Positions 45,072 through 54,807 of a stretch of DNA of 64,000 nucleotides are shown piece after piece. Within the stretch, counting starts at the first letter, position 1. Each line of letters starts with the position of its first letter. A model generated the notes under the pieces. That model was not told where the DNA came from, did no database searches, and saw only the letters and a list, made by a program, of their open reading frames with translations. The stretch is taken from NCBI RefSeq assembly GCF_014287585.1, contig NZ_JACOOJ010000017.1, positions 36,857 to 100,856 of the forward strand, in the 5' to 3' direction. The translations under genes and the position numbers were made by a program. This DNA is from Parabacteroides hominis. GTDB taxonomy: Bacteria > Bacteroidota > Bacteroidia > Bacteroidales > Tannerellaceae.

Positions 45072-45416
45072 TTATGCGGGCAATCTATTCAACTGAGAAG
45101 CCTTCCATTCGGGAAAACCTTCGATACTGTCATAGATGTGGAACTGCAACTTATCATCTGCCACCCTTTTCAACTCCGTTTTGGGAGCCAGTGGCAAACA
45201 CATGTCGTCCACTGCAAAAAGAGCTTTTAACAAAACTACATCGTACCCCTCGCGAATTACTTCTTTCTGTAATACTACCGGCACATTCAATCTGGCCAAA
45301 TAATAAGCAGAACGTTCATACGCGCACCATGCATCACCTTCGAGATATAAGTAGACACCATGTTGGTTGTCTATCTCGTTCATCAGAACTTTTTCGACAT
45401 CCGCTATATGCTCCAT
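45072..45416 (-). CDS. Hypothetical protein, conserved-looking
   Basis: The 114-residue soluble protein has no signal or membrane segment. It contains GVYLYLEGDAWCAYERSAYY and LFAVDDMCLPLAPKTEL. I do not recognise a family. It has its own promoter (TATCTTTGT at 45466-45474 on the minus strand) and terminator, so it is a single-gene transcription unit, and codon use is like its neighbours. A real gene is likely; its function is unknown. Confidence 0.7.
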   Translation of the reverse strand: MEHIADVEKVLMNEIDNQHGVYLYLEGDAWCAYERSAYYLARLNVPVVLQKEVIREGYDVVLLKALFAVDDMCLPLAPKTELKRVADDKLQFHIYDSIEGFPEWKASQLNRLPA

Positions 45417-45465
45417 AATCGTACTTTCTTTAATTTCTCAATTTATTATATGCAATATTTATATC

Positions 45466-45474
45466 ACAAAGATA
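45466..45474 (-). promoter_or_regulatory. Putative -7 box of the 45072-45416 gene
   Basis: On the minus strand this reads TATCTTTGT, a TAnnTTTG match 50 bp before the start. A second match, TACTTTTGC, lies further upstream at 45501-45509 on the same strand. Confidence 0.55.
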
Positions 45475-45518
45475 TAGGCTTATCGCATAATCGTCACCAT
45501 GCAAAAGTATCAATTATA

Positions 45519-46985
45519 CTACTCAAAGCTATCAAATAGCTGATTATCGGCCTCTTTCTTGCGTAATTCGTCCAAATTGGCAGCAGCGTCCTTCACACCG
45601 GCAGCTTTTGCCTGCTCCAGCAGCTTGCTTGCTTCGGTCAAGTTCCCTTCCATCAAGTTCAATACACCGCGGGCATGGATCGCTTCAGGGCTATTGCCAG
45701 CCTTTGCCAGGTAATTACGGGCGGAACCTAAATCCTTTTTCGACAAGGCGATATTGGCAGCATTCAGGTTGGCAACCGGGTCGTCGCTATACAGACGAAC
45801 GGCTGTTTCGAATACATCATTATATTCTTTGCTTCCGATTTGATAACTGTTAGCTACAGCAAACATTTCGCTCAGGCTTAACTGCTGCGGACGCGTCTTG
45901 ATAATTTCGCGACCCTCTTCCACTGTAAACTCACGTACCGTATAATCAATCTGATATTCCGAACGGCGCAACGACGGGAAAATGCCAGCCAATACATAGC
46001 GGTAGGCAGCTCCACCATTCAACGCTCTCAACTCGGCCTCTTTCTTATCCGGATCTTTATCGCTATCGATAATAGCCAATACAGCATCCCGGTCAGGAAC
46101 CTGCTTGTCGGCTTCTACCTTAGCTTTGAAACCGGCCCAATCTTCGGGCACTGTTTCCAGTTTGAAGAAGCTGGATTTGAAATCATGTTTCTTTTCAATA
46201 TAGCCACGCAAAGCCTTTACACGGTTTTCAGCCAGCAACGCATTAGATTTATAAGAACCTTCCGGCGAAGCGTACCCTTTCAGGATAATACCGTTCGGAG
46301 TAATATTCTTATCGTCCGTAACCGTCTTAATCGTATTATCGATCTTGGCCAGTTCCACCGCATTGTTACGGAAGTCCGGCAGGATCGCATATCTACCCAC
46401 CTGGAAGTCCAGATAAGCAGTCCCCACCTCGGCACGATGTTTAACCGTTTCCGCCTCCGGAGAGATATAAGCCAGCGTAGGCTGCACCTCATACCGCTTG
46501 TCGGGACGGGTCAGGACCTTGTCGGCTATCACGAGCGGTGCGCCCTGCTCCTCTTTTCCACAGCCGCACATGTTCGGGACCAGCACGAAACGGGCATCCT
46601 TCATCCATGATTCGAAAGGAATAACCGTCTTATAGTTGATGACGCTTTCACTCTTTCCGGCCTGCACGACCAAAAAACGGGGTTCATCCTGCAAGTTATT
46701 CAACGCGATCTCGCGGTCATACACCTTCTGGCTGATCCGGCCGTTCAGCAGGATGGAAGGCAAACCTTCTTTCTGCGAAGCCGATTCCAGGACCGGTGTC
46801 AGGGAAAGATTCTCACGGGATTTGATCTGGTTGCCGTCGACCGTGATCACGGCATCGATCACCAATTCGTTCCCTTTCTGTTTCAGTTCGTTACAAACCA
46901 CTTTTACCGGGGCCTGAGCCAGGATTGCCGGCGAAACGACAGCCAACAGAGCTGCTGCCATATATAATTTCATTGTTTTCTTCAT
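45519..46985 (-). CDS. DUF3868-type secreted protein with OmpA-like domain and TPR tail
   Basis: The 488-residue product has a signal peptide (MKLYMAAALLAVVSPAILAQ). An N-terminal beta-rich DUF3868-like region is followed by an OmpA-like segment (GIILKGYASPEGSYKSNALL, AENRVKALRGYI) and C-terminal TPR-like helices (LNAANIALSKKDLGSARNYL, ARGVLNLMEGNLTEASKLLE). Such proteins accompany DUF3575 proteins and type V fimbrial genes in Bacteroidales. It starts 8 bp after the DUF3575 stop, so both form an operon. It probably sits in the periplasm or outer membrane and helps anchor or assemble fimbriae (inference). Confidence 0.82.
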   Translation of the reverse strand: MKKTMKLYMAAALLAVVSPAILAQAPVKVVCNELKQKGNELVIDAVITVDGNQIKSRENLSLTPVLESASQKEGLPSILLNGRISQKVYDREIALNNLQDEPRFLVVQAGKSESVINYKTVIPFESWMKDARFVLVPNMCGCGKEEQGAPLVIADKVLTRPDKRYEVQPTLAYISPEAETVKHRAEVGTAYLDFQVGRYAILPDFRNNAVELAKIDNTIKTVTDDKNITPNGIILKGYASPEGSYKSNALLAENRVKALRGYIEKKHDFKSSFFKLETVPEDWAGFKAKVEADKQVPDRDAVLAIIDSDKDPDKKEAELRALNGGAAYRYVLAGIFPSLRRSEYQIDYTVREFTVEEGREIIKTRPQQLSLSEMFAVANSYQIGSKEYNDVFETAVRLYSDDPVANLNAANIALSKKDLGSARNYLAKAGNSPEAIHARGVLNLMEGNLTEASKLLEQAKAAGVKDAAANLDELRKKEADNQLFDSFE

Positions 46986-46993
46986 AGCTCCGA

Positions 46994-47560
46994 TTATTTA
47001 ATAAAGTAAATAATAGAAAGAGCTGCTTTCGTTACCCCGAAATAGTCTTTCGTTTCGCTCTTCTGAATCGTGCCGCACGAAGCGCACGGATATTTATCGT
47101 AATCCAGATGTGCCCATCCGATACCGATCACCGCCTCCATGCTCCAACGGTTGCTCAGCAGCCACTGGTAGCCATAGGACAAGCCGGCTCCATAGAGATT
47201 TCCCTGGTAACGATAGTTTTCCATATTTTTACTCAGAAACTTTATCCCGCCGACATTATAATCGGCATAATGGGCATGAACCCCCAGAAAATGTCCGTTA
47301 AACTTCTCACACAGCCAATAACGTGCTTCCGGCTGGACCATCCAGTGTTTCCATCGCATGTCGTCGCCAAACTTCCATCCGTTGTAGTTACCGGACAAGT
47401 CCAGTGTCCACTTCTTGCTCAATCCCATCTCAACCCCCAAGTTGATCGTTGCAGTCGCGTCGTACAGCAAGTTTGACTTCACCGCAAACTTCTGTCCGTA
47501 GACATTCGTCATGCCAGCCAGAAGCAAAAAGAGGAAAAGTACTTTTTTCATACACTTCAT
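46994..47560 (-). CDS. DUF3575-type outer-membrane beta-barrel protein
   Basis: The 188-residue product has a signal peptide (MKKVLFLFLLLAGMTNVYGQ; the start may be the ATG at 47551). The typical DUF3575 opening KFAVKSNLLYDATATINLGV is followed by alternating beta-strands (SGNYNGWKFGDDMRWKHWMV, WSMEAVIGIGWAHLDYDKY) consistent with a small barrel. It is first in a two-gene operon with the DUF3868 protein and lies next to the fimbrial cluster. A TACTTTTGT -7 box is upstream. Confidence 0.85.
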   Translation of the reverse strand: MKCMKKVLFLFLLLAGMTNVYGQKFAVKSNLLYDATATINLGVEMGLSKKWTLDLSGNYNGWKFGDDMRWKHWMVQPEARYWLCEKFNGHFLGVHAHYADYNVGGIKFLSKNMENYRYQGNLYGAGLSYGYQWLLSNRWSMEAVIGIGWAHLDYDKYPCASCGTIQKSETKDYFGVTKAALSIIYFIK

Positions 47561-47627
47561 TTTTAATTATCTTTTATTTTTCTATTCCATATTAAACAAC
47601 ATCGCAAACAAAACAGTTTATTCCGAT

Positions 47628-47636
47628 ACAAAAGTA
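47628..47636 (-). promoter_or_regulatory. Putative -7 box of the DUF3575-DUF3868 operon
   Basis: The minus strand reads TACTTTTGT, matching TAnnTTTG, 68 bp before the longer start codon. Confidence 0.6.
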
Positions 47637-47896
47637 TAATAAGTCTTTACCACGCGCGATAGGTGCACGTTTCAAGTTTCACGGGCAAAGCTACCAAGAA
47701 TAGATGCCGTGATATAAATACCGATGAAAAAGGGACGGGACGATAGAAACACCTATAATTTCATCAGTAACCACTTCCATACCGGCAGAACGACTCCTTT
47801 CGCATTCAAATATTCCTCAAAAGAATACGGATATACGTTTCAATACCGTCTCTCATATAAGTATAGCTATCAGTATCAGCAATCCCCAAAGCCCCC

Positions 47897-47985
47897 TCAG
47901 CCTCTCTTTCGCCGTCTGTTGAAGCAGACGGTTTAAAAGATTTAGAGGCAAAGCCTCTTCCTCTGTGGACTTTAGCGTCCCTATC
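47897..47985. repeat. Dispersed palindromic repeat, half-element
   Basis: This contains CCGTCTGTT-GA-AGCAGACGG (47912-47931), then TTTAAAAGAT, the small hairpin GAGGC-AAA-GCCTC and CCTCTGTGG. The order and sequence match the reverse complement of the right half of the nested element at 16090-16168. It lies just upstream of a dead transposase and encodes nothing credible. Confidence 0.7.
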
Positions 47986-48011
47986 TGGGAAATCTTCATA
48001 TATGTATGACC

Positions 48012-48510
48012 GATGCCACCTGTTACGAGAGCTACATCTGCCATCTTACAGACCTGAAACTATTGTGGAAAAGCGTGAAGTGGCTTTACAGGCACCTCTA
48101 CAAGGATTGTCAGAGAATTGGTACCAGCATCCGAGAAACAAATTCGGTGATGTAAACCATGCCTATCTGACCCATAGCAAGAAACGCAAGCGTAAGGCAT
48201 TCCGTTCCAAAATGCTGAAAAGACAACTGATAAACCTACAGGAGAAACTTCTTCATCAGACGGACGATCTGCATTCCTTCTATAAGGAACAACTTGAATA
48301 TACAGCTGATTATCATTGTCGTTTGGCTATCATACGAAAGACACTTAAACGATAGCCACTTCCTACATACACAAGGGCAGGCCAAGGAAGAGAAGTAACG
48401 ACAGCTCCTACGTCCCAAACTCAGCCGGGAACGTGCCACACGCTTGGTAAGAAGCTTACTGGCTTCTTCCGGAACTTCATACCCATATAGATCTAATTTG
48501 AACTTTTGAG
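48012..48510 (+). pseudogene. Degenerate IS transposase remnant
   Basis: Fragments of a DDE-type transposase appear in different frames. From 48012: DATCYESYICHLTDLKLLWK and VKWLYRHLYKDC. From about 48135 in another frame: HAYLTHSKKRKRKAFRSKML and KRQLINLQEKLLHQ, to 48355. Near 48373 comes GRPRK, and near 48420 LSRERATRL. These resemble successive parts of the IS5-group transposases common in Bacteroides. At least two frameshifts and internal stops make it non-functional, and the N-terminus is missing. It separates the DUF3575 operon from the fimbrial genes. Confidence 0.65.
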
Positions 48511-48531
48511 GAGGAGATTTATAATAAAAAT

Positions 48532-48570
48532 GGCATGTGAAATGGAAGACATCAACCATTTACACATGCC
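48532..48570 (-). terminator. Probable terminator of the tip-like fimbrial gene
   Basis: GGCATGTGAAATGG and CCATTTACACATGCC pair with one bulge; on the minus strand a T-rich run follows. A smaller hairpin (GGACATT/AATGTCC, 48583-48602) lies between it and the stop codon at 48618. Confidence 0.6.
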
Positions 48571-48617
48571 TGCTTTTATTTTTAGGACATTTACTGAATG
48601 TCCCTTGATAGGTTAGA

Positions 48618-51600
48618 TTACTTTTTATCTTTTACACATCGTACAACTGCACTCCCTATATCTCCTAAAGAAACATTTCCACCTCCAACTATATGGTAAA
48701 CATTCTGTTTTGACTTTTTATAACTTAAAGAAGACATGGTCTGAGAGAATATAGCTTCCCCGAACGAGAAACCACTATACGCTGTTATCAATGTCAACTC
48801 TCTCATATTCGGCATACGCCATCCACTCGGACACGGATTTTTTACAGAATTTTTATAAACATCCGATTTACTTACAGTTGAAGATGTCAGACCGCTTGCT
48901 ACATAGAAACTCTTATACGGTCTGTTATATTCACTTAACTCATCAGTAATAGCGAGAGGTTCGCCTTTATCATCAGTTGCCCGTAAGGCGTTAGGAGTAA
49001 CGGCTGACAAATCTATCAAGACCGATCCATCACTTTGATACTTAGGACTTGCGTAATCAGCAGTCTCGTTAGATAATTGAGGAGCATCATTACTATTATA
49101 TGTAACTCCCAAATTACGCACACAGCGATAATCCCAATATCCATTATTCATACTTTCGGAACCTGTTGCGGCACCTTCTTCAGCCCAGAATTGGATATTA
49201 TTGCTATTTGTATAATGGAAATCACGATAATTTCCACTATCTGTTTTGCCCTCATCTCTCGTTACAGTAACCCCATTCTTCATTAGCTGTACCTCCAAAG
49301 GAAGAGCATCTTTACCAAGGAATAGACCAGTCATCTGATTGATTGCAGGCATATACCAGCGCACTTCATTATGTGTAATTTTGCCATCGCCATTTAAATC
49401 CCGGTTTCTCTGAAGACAAGCCTGTTGCAACAATGCTATATTATTTACTTTTTTCAAATAATTTGTAGCAGGATCTATATAAGTAGACCATGAAGAACCG
49501 GAAGTATAACCGATATTCTTGAACATATTATACCGACCATTAGAACCGGAACGATCACTGATGTTGCTTGCACTTTCAATTGGTAAACGTCCATCACTTT
49601 TTGCTGTACTATAGACAGGTTCATTCACCGATTCAACCCCCCAAGCTGTTGCCATATTAGTATTATAAAATGTTCTGATAGGTTTCTGGCTGATCAGGAA
49701 ATTAGATGTCGTCAAGCTACTCTCATGATCGGAGCTATATTCCGTATCACAAAGAATATGCATTTCACGGTTATCAGCATTTGCAAACTTACTCCAATGA
49801 ACATTGTTGTTATTTATTGGATTCGTATCATAATAGTATTCATCTATAAATACGGTAAATGCAGCATTACCATCAGAATCATATAACGAATATTCACTAA
49901 CTGGTTCTGATTTCTTTTCTTTCAACAGAGTTATTAATTCTTTAATATTAATTCTTTCAGCAGTGCTTGAAGGGAATGGAACATAACCAGATGACGGATA
50001 CTGCCATCTATAAGATTCATTTATTGTTTCTTCACTTTCATTTTTGTAGTACCAAGTTCTTTTTGAAATAGTAGTTTTTGAAACTTTACTTGACCGTGTA
50101 TAAGGATCATTTACTGAACCAGAATTATATCCAGCTACAGCATATGCGGAATATCCTTGCGGTTTACTATTAGCACTATAAGTCAACCCTGAATAGATAT
50201 ATCTTTTTGTACCTCCCGTTCCTACATATTGCTTCTGATTCTTTACAAACCAAACCCATTTATAATCCTTAGCTGCATCTCCACGTCCGTCATTATCGAA
50301 CGGTGTTTTTACCCGGAAAGAAGCATTATCAGAGACATTATCTTTATTAAATACAATCCGGTCTACTACATAATGGGCATCCACATAATAAAACTGTTTA
50401 GATTTTACCACATCACCTTCTGCACCCGGTTGATTTTCTATTACGCCTGATTCTTCATCATTAGACGAAGTCACTTCCAATTCTATATTATCAACACCCT
50501 TAATCTTTACATTATATGTATATTGAGTATTACGTTCGCTTCTGAAATCTGCTGCTCCATTTACAAACCCTAAATGAATCGTATATTTAACCTCTGCAGT
50601 CTTTTCTTTAAGATCGCCGTTCTCATCTAAGTACTTCTCGAAATAAGAGCCGGTCATTTCAACATAAGTCGAATACTTATGCGCATTTATATACTCTTCA
50701 TTTCTTCCAGTAGAAGCATTTTTCTCCTGTCTTTCTCTCTCAGCATAATCCGTAATATTATTCAATGCACGTTTACGATTCTCGAACATATAAAAAGAGA
50801 AGTTACCACCTACAGTATTGCTCTCCTCCATGGTCAGCTCATCAAAATTCACATACTGTCCATCTTCTTTTGTATCACTATAGCCAACTGCTGCCGATGC
50901 ATCTTGAGAATCGCCTACCACATCGTGAGTGCTTCCTTCTGAAGCATTAAACGTTTTTTCAAACAGGAATGAAGAAACAGGAACATTCACGACACGGTAT
51001 CCTTTCGGTATAAAAGTGATCGATTGGGTTGTTTCGCCATTCGCTTTCCTTCCGATAGTAGGTTCTGCCTTTACTTTAAAATCCATACGGGAGTCAAGAT
51101 GAATCAAATAAATTTTCCCATCTGAAACCAAATTTCCATCCATATCGATTGCTATATCCCCACCGGTTAATGCAGCAGTAGCATTACTTTTATTTGTAGC
51201 AAAAGAACCACTCATTAGGAAACGTCCGCTACCACGGTCAACAGGAACCGTCACATCAGCTAATGTTGCTGCTAAACTATTCAACTCATCCAAAGTTGTT
51301 ACCTCATCCAATTTTTTTGTCAACTGATAATGGTTTTCAGCTCCCACGTTAGCAATCGCAAAAATCTTCTTCTCACCGGAAGTTATATCCAACGTAACTG
51401 TTCCAGCAGTAGTCCCACCAGTATCATCCTTCTGTGAAGTAATATTAAGCTCATCCTCACTAAATTGTCTACCAAATTCTTTCACGTATGAACTACCTTC
51501 CAACTTAAAGACATAAACATACAAATCATGTACTTTATACTCCGTAGCTGTAGGAAGCGCACTTTTTGTCACCACCTTATTATCTCTATTCTCCGATGAA

Positions 51601-51746
51601 AAAGACAACTTGGCTACAACAGGTATTCCCTCTTCAACCTTAACATTACTCTTCTTGATCAAATCCTCATCCTGGCATCCATTAAAAAGAAGCAAACCCA
51701 AAATAAAGGTGATAATATATAAATTATATCGTTTCATATTTCTCAT
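48618..51746 (-). CDS. Large fimbrial tip-like lipoprotein (DUF4906-type)
   Basis: The 1042-residue product has a lipoprotein signal (lipobox LFNGC; start may be the ATG at 51737). An N-terminal fimbrillin-like part (EYKVHDLYVYVFKLEGSSYV) follows. There is a long middle region and, near residue 790, an EF-hand-like loop RDLNGDGKITHNEVRWYMP. The C-terminal module NPCPSGWRMPNMRELTLITA to VRCVKDKK recalls the FISUMP-like end of Bacteroidales tip proteins. Size and position after the smaller fimbrillins suggest the tip adhesin of a type V fimbria, exported as a lipoprotein. It is AT-rich and followed by terminator hairpins. Confidence 0.8.
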   Translation of the reverse strand: MRNMKRYNLYIITFILGLLLFNGCQDEDLIKKSNVKVEEGIPVVAKLSFSSENRDNKVVTKSALPTATEYKVHDLYVYVFKLEGSSYVKEFGRQFSEDELNITSQKDDTGGTTAGTVTLDITSGEKKIFAIANVGAENHYQLTKKLDEVTTLDELNSLAATLADVTVPVDRGSGRFLMSGSFATNKSNATAALTGGDIAIDMDGNLVSDGKIYLIHLDSRMDFKVKAEPTIGRKANGETTQSITFIPKGYRVVNVPVSSFLFEKTFNASEGSTHDVVGDSQDASAAVGYSDTKEDGQYVNFDELTMEESNTVGGNFSFYMFENRKRALNNITDYAERERQEKNASTGRNEEYINAHKYSTYVEMTGSYFEKYLDENGDLKEKTAEVKYTIHLGFVNGAADFRSERNTQYTYNVKIKGVDNIELEVTSSNDEESGVIENQPGAEGDVVKSKQFYYVDAHYVVDRIVFNKDNVSDNASFRVKTPFDNDGRGDAAKDYKWVWFVKNQKQYVGTGGTKRYIYSGLTYSANSKPQGYSAYAVAGYNSGSVNDPYTRSSKVSKTTISKRTWYYKNESEETINESYRWQYPSSGYVPFPSSTAERINIKELITLLKEKKSEPVSEYSLYDSDGNAAFTVFIDEYYYDTNPINNNNVHWSKFANADNREMHILCDTEYSSDHESSLTTSNFLISQKPIRTFYNTNMATAWGVESVNEPVYSTAKSDGRLPIESASNISDRSGSNGRYNMFKNIGYTSGSSWSTYIDPATNYLKKVNNIALLQQACLQRNRDLNGDGKITHNEVRWYMPAINQMTGLFLGKDALPLEVQLMKNGVTVTRDEGKTDSGNYRDFHYTNSNNIQFWAEEGAATGSESMNNGYWDYRCVRNLGVTYNSNDAPQLSNETADYASPKYQSDGSVLIDLSAVTPNALRATDDKGEPLAITDELSEYNRPYKSFYVASGLTSSTVSKSDVYKNSVKNPCPSGWRMPNMRELTLITAYSGFSFGEAIFSQTMSSLSYKKSKQNVYHIVGGGNVSLGDIGSAVVRCVKDKK

Positions 51747-51792
51747 TTTTTTAATTCACATTCATTCTTGAATCAATTACATCTCTATACGC

Positions 51793-53352
51793 TTATTCAA
51801 ATGGATCTGGATTTACAGTCACTTGTTTCATATCTATCACTTCCCATTCAACTTCAGGAGTTACATCAACAGAAGGGCTATACGTTCCTTTCACCTGATA
51901 AACATGGCCTTTCGTTATTGTTGATCCTGGAATTGTCAATGAATAGGTCTTTGTATTAGTAAGATCGCCGGTTCCCGCTTCTGTTCGTATAGGTGTTCCC
52001 GTCCCTCCATCAATAACTCTACCGCCTTTTGAAACTTCAAGCCACGCATCCTTCGGGAATGTCTCGGGTTGTCCAGCCCAATCATAAGCATAATGATCAG
52101 TGGGTTCATTTATCCATCTCCCCCGATAAATCTTATAACCGTATTGTCTGTATTTCTTACGATACACATTCTTACTTTCCCCAGTACCTACTACTACACT
52201 CAAAATGAGATCTTTCTCACCAGGTTCGTAAGTATAAAACCGTGTATTAAAGGAAGACATCGTAAGAGCCTGATATTTTGTATTTTCCGGTTCTTCTTTA
52301 CTCCATATTGCAATATCCGATTCTTTATTCAACCCTGTTAACGTTGTCACACCTGTCAGAAGTCCTGTTACAGGAACTTTAACATCACAATCGACGTCAC
52401 GCCCATAGGCTACAATCTTGAAGTCAGTGAGATAATCATTATAATCTCTCGCACCATCTTCTTTCACCTTAGCACGAAAATAAAGAACTCCCCGCTCGGG
52501 GTGAAGTTTTTCATATACTTTATCACCTTCAGATCCACCAGTCGCTCCATTATTGAACCACTTTTTTCCTGCATCATTCCATTGTCCATTGGAATTCATA
52601 AGAGTAGATGCCCGTGCATACTTAGCCTCTTTAATAGTCAAATACTTACTAATCGTATTTTCTATTACATCAAAACCAATACTTTCTTCAATTTCGTTTT
52701 CATCGGTTATATCATACACTTTCTCTGCCGATGCATCCTGAAAAACATATTCATGCTTAGTTTCATCTGCATCTTCCATCGAACCAGCATCTCCCGATTG
52801 TGTAAGAAGCATATCAATACCAGCTGATAGCTGAACAAGTGACAACCTCAGTTCAGTTGTTTCTCTCCCTACAATAAAAGTTTTATAACCGACTTTTACT
52901 AACTGTTCTGCAAGAAAAGGATCTGTCACGACGCTCTCTGCCTGGTAGCCTGAAAAGTTATCCCACTTGGTAGCATTAAAATTCCAAGTCGAGGGATAGT
53001 TGGCAATCACATAAACAGAAATAGAACCTTCCGGGATATTATCAAAATGAGCTTTATACTCTGTTGATATGCCTTCTGTTCCTTCTACTTTCTGTAGACC
53101 TTGCGACTGTCCTTCACCATATTCGCCATGTGCGATTCGTTTACCATCCTCAAAAATAGCTACATGATAACGTAAAACATTTACTTCTTCATAATATGGC
53201 TCTATCTCACCTACAGCTTTCGTTTCTTCACCTCCGACAGACAACGCGATTGAAAGACCTACACGTTCTTTATTATCGACAGACATTTCTGAGGTACAAG
53301 CTGCCATTCCTACAATCGCAGCTAAACAACATATTAAACTCCTTATCTTCAT
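51793..53352 (-). CDS. Fimbrillin-like accessory lipoprotein
   Basis: The 519-residue product has a lipoprotein signal ending VGMAAC. It has the fimbrillin opening VGLSIALSVGGEETKA and NVLRYHVAIFEDGKRIAHG, then a FimA/Mfa-type double beta-sandwich (IPEGSISVYVIANYPS, LSLVQLSAGIDMLLT). It lacks the usual final W-x-x-V strand motif, ending TPEVEWEVIDMKQVTVN, so it may be an accessory or tip-proximal subunit. It lies 46 bp upstream of the large tip-like gene and 25 bp after the fimbrillin 53378-54517 in the same operon. Confidence 0.78.
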   Translation of the reverse strand: MKIRSLICCLAAIVGMAACTSEMSVDNKERVGLSIALSVGGEETKAVGEIEPYYEEVNVLRYHVAIFEDGKRIAHGEYGEGQSQGLQKVEGTEGISTEYKAHFDNIPEGSISVYVIANYPSTWNFNATKWDNFSGYQAESVVTDPFLAEQLVKVGYKTFIVGRETTELRLSLVQLSAGIDMLLTQSGDAGSMEDADETKHEYVFQDASAEKVYDITDENEIEESIGFDVIENTISKYLTIKEAKYARASTLMNSNGQWNDAGKKWFNNGATGGSEGDKVYEKLHPERGVLYFRAKVKEDGARDYNDYLTDFKIVAYGRDVDCDVKVPVTGLLTGVTTLTGLNKESDIAIWSKEEPENTKYQALTMSSFNTRFYTYEPGEKDLILSVVVGTGESKNVYRKKYRQYGYKIYRGRWINEPTDHYAYDWAGQPETFPKDAWLEVSKGGRVIDGGTGTPIRTEAGTGDLTNTKTYSLTIPGSTITKGHVYQVKGTYSPSVDVTPEVEWEVIDMKQVTVNPDPFE

Positions 53353-53377
53353 AATATATTAATTTTACCCGTTTACA

Positions 53378-54517
53378 TTAATTTCTATTCGCAGTTAAAT
53401 CACCATCAACTAATACACCTCCGTCAATCCATTTGTCGATAGAAAAGATCACATCCAGATCTACTTGTTCAGGTCTCACTGATGCAGTCAGGTTAATCCG
53501 ATAGATATAGCCAGCTTCTACTGCTTTCAGGTTATCGGTTTTTCCTTCAATTACGATCTTCTTTGTACGAAGTTGAGATTGTACTCCAATCTTATAAGAA
53601 ATTTCCAAATACATTTCTTTGTCTGCTTGTACATTTGAATAGTCGTATGCAAATGTACGGAAAAATACATTATTATTAGCTAAAATATTTTTGCCATCTG
53701 TTGAAGAACATTCAATATCACCAGTATTACAAGTAGGAAAACTACTTCCGAAATTCCAATCAGATGGTTCTGCAAGAACCGGACCGATAGCGGCTCCGTT
53801 TGCCTGACCTTTTGTATTTATATTATACAGTTCCACACCTGCCAATGTTACGTCTACACTTTCAGAACCGCTCTGCTTCTTAACATTGAACGATGCAAGT
53901 TCTACACGTGCATAAGCCTGTTTCACTGTTACATTCACTGGATACGAAGGCTGTGCCAAAACACCGTCAGTACCGTTAATCTTTTCATAACCCGGATATT
54001 CAGATCCGTCAGCATACTGCCATGTAATATTGGATTCACCAAACTTGGTACAATCAGCCAAATTAGCGGAAGCAGCTTTCACCTGTGCGCCTGTAGTGTA
54101 ATTAGATACAGTTGAAGCAGTGATGCCAGAATTGGCAATAACCATTAATTTTAAGGTATTCACTTTTTTTGTAAGGAAACCAAAATCGGCTTTAGGAGTA
54201 CAAACGTTACCAGACTGTAAGAAATCTCCATCAGCTTTGTTCAATAAAGCATAATCAATAACATTGTCTCCATTTAATAAAAAGATGACAATGTTATTAA
54301 CTTCTTGATCTACGGTATTATCTGTTCCTGCATTAGTTACGGACTTTGTTGTTAAGCCATTCATATCCAACTGGAAAGAAACCAACGCTTCCTTAGAAGT
54401 ACCTGTAGAACTGTTTATTTCTTTAGAGATGTCATTCATCACTGTCTCGTCGTCCATCGAGCAGGATGCCATTGCTGCCAAGAAGCAAAAAAACGATAGT
54501 ATATTCTTTAGTTTCAT
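53378..54517 (-). CDS. Type V fimbrillin (FimA/Mfa1-like) lipoprotein
   Basis: The 379-residue product has a lipoprotein signal ending AMASC. The N-domain carries the typical strand VNNIVIFLLNGDNVIDYALL and LKLMVIANSG; the C-domain has AYARVELASFNVKKQSGSES and AGYIYRINLTASVRPEQVDL. It ends VIFSIDKWIDGGVLV, close to the family C-terminal strand used in polymerisation. It is first of a three-gene unit with the accessory and tip-like genes and has a -7 box 34 bp upstream, so it may be the main structural subunit of this fimbria. Confidence 0.85.
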   Translation of the reverse strand: MKLKNILSFFCFLAAMASCSMDDETVMNDISKEINSSTGTSKEALVSFQLDMNGLTTKSVTNAGTDNTVDQEVNNIVIFLLNGDNVIDYALLNKADGDFLQSGNVCTPKADFGFLTKKVNTLKLMVIANSGITASTVSNYTTGAQVKAASANLADCTKFGESNITWQYADGSEYPGYEKINGTDGVLAQPSYPVNVTVKQAYARVELASFNVKKQSGSESVDVTLAGVELYNINTKGQANGAAIGPVLAEPSDWNFGSSFPTCNTGDIECSSTDGKNILANNNVFFRTFAYDYSNVQADKEMYLEISYKIGVQSQLRTKKIVIEGKTDNLKAVEAGYIYRINLTASVRPEQVDLDVIFSIDKWIDGGVLVDGDLTANRN

Positions 54518-54550
54518 AACCCTAATATTTTTTCCATTTAACTTACAAGG

Positions 54551-54559
54551 GCAAAAGTA
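54551..54559 (-). promoter_or_regulatory. Putative -7 box of the fimbrillin operon
   Basis: The minus strand reads TACTTTTGC, an exact TAnnTTTG match 34 bp before the start at 54517. The remaining gap to 54807 holds no recognisable feature; a short plus-strand frame at 54629 looks spurious. Confidence 0.6.
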
Positions 54560-54807
54560 GGGGGAATATCAAGAGGGGGCGATAGGCGAAACTTTCAAGA
54601 TTAATAGGTAAAAATACCAGAGGAAAGATTGAGAGGCGTACCCTTTAAATGCGATAGAAATAACTACAAGATAAGGAGTTCTGAAAGAAAAGCGGGCAAA
54701 ATGGGGAGATTTCGGGGTTTTAAGAGTATTACCGTCATTTATGAAAGGTTTGGCTATGCAATAGTATCGTGGGGCATTAATAGAAATGTCAGAAGATTGG
54801 CTGAAAA

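Noticed and set aside
47724..47936. Small plus-strand gene before the transposase remnant
   Set aside because: It overlaps the dispersed palindromic repeat and has a biased composition typical of chance frames.
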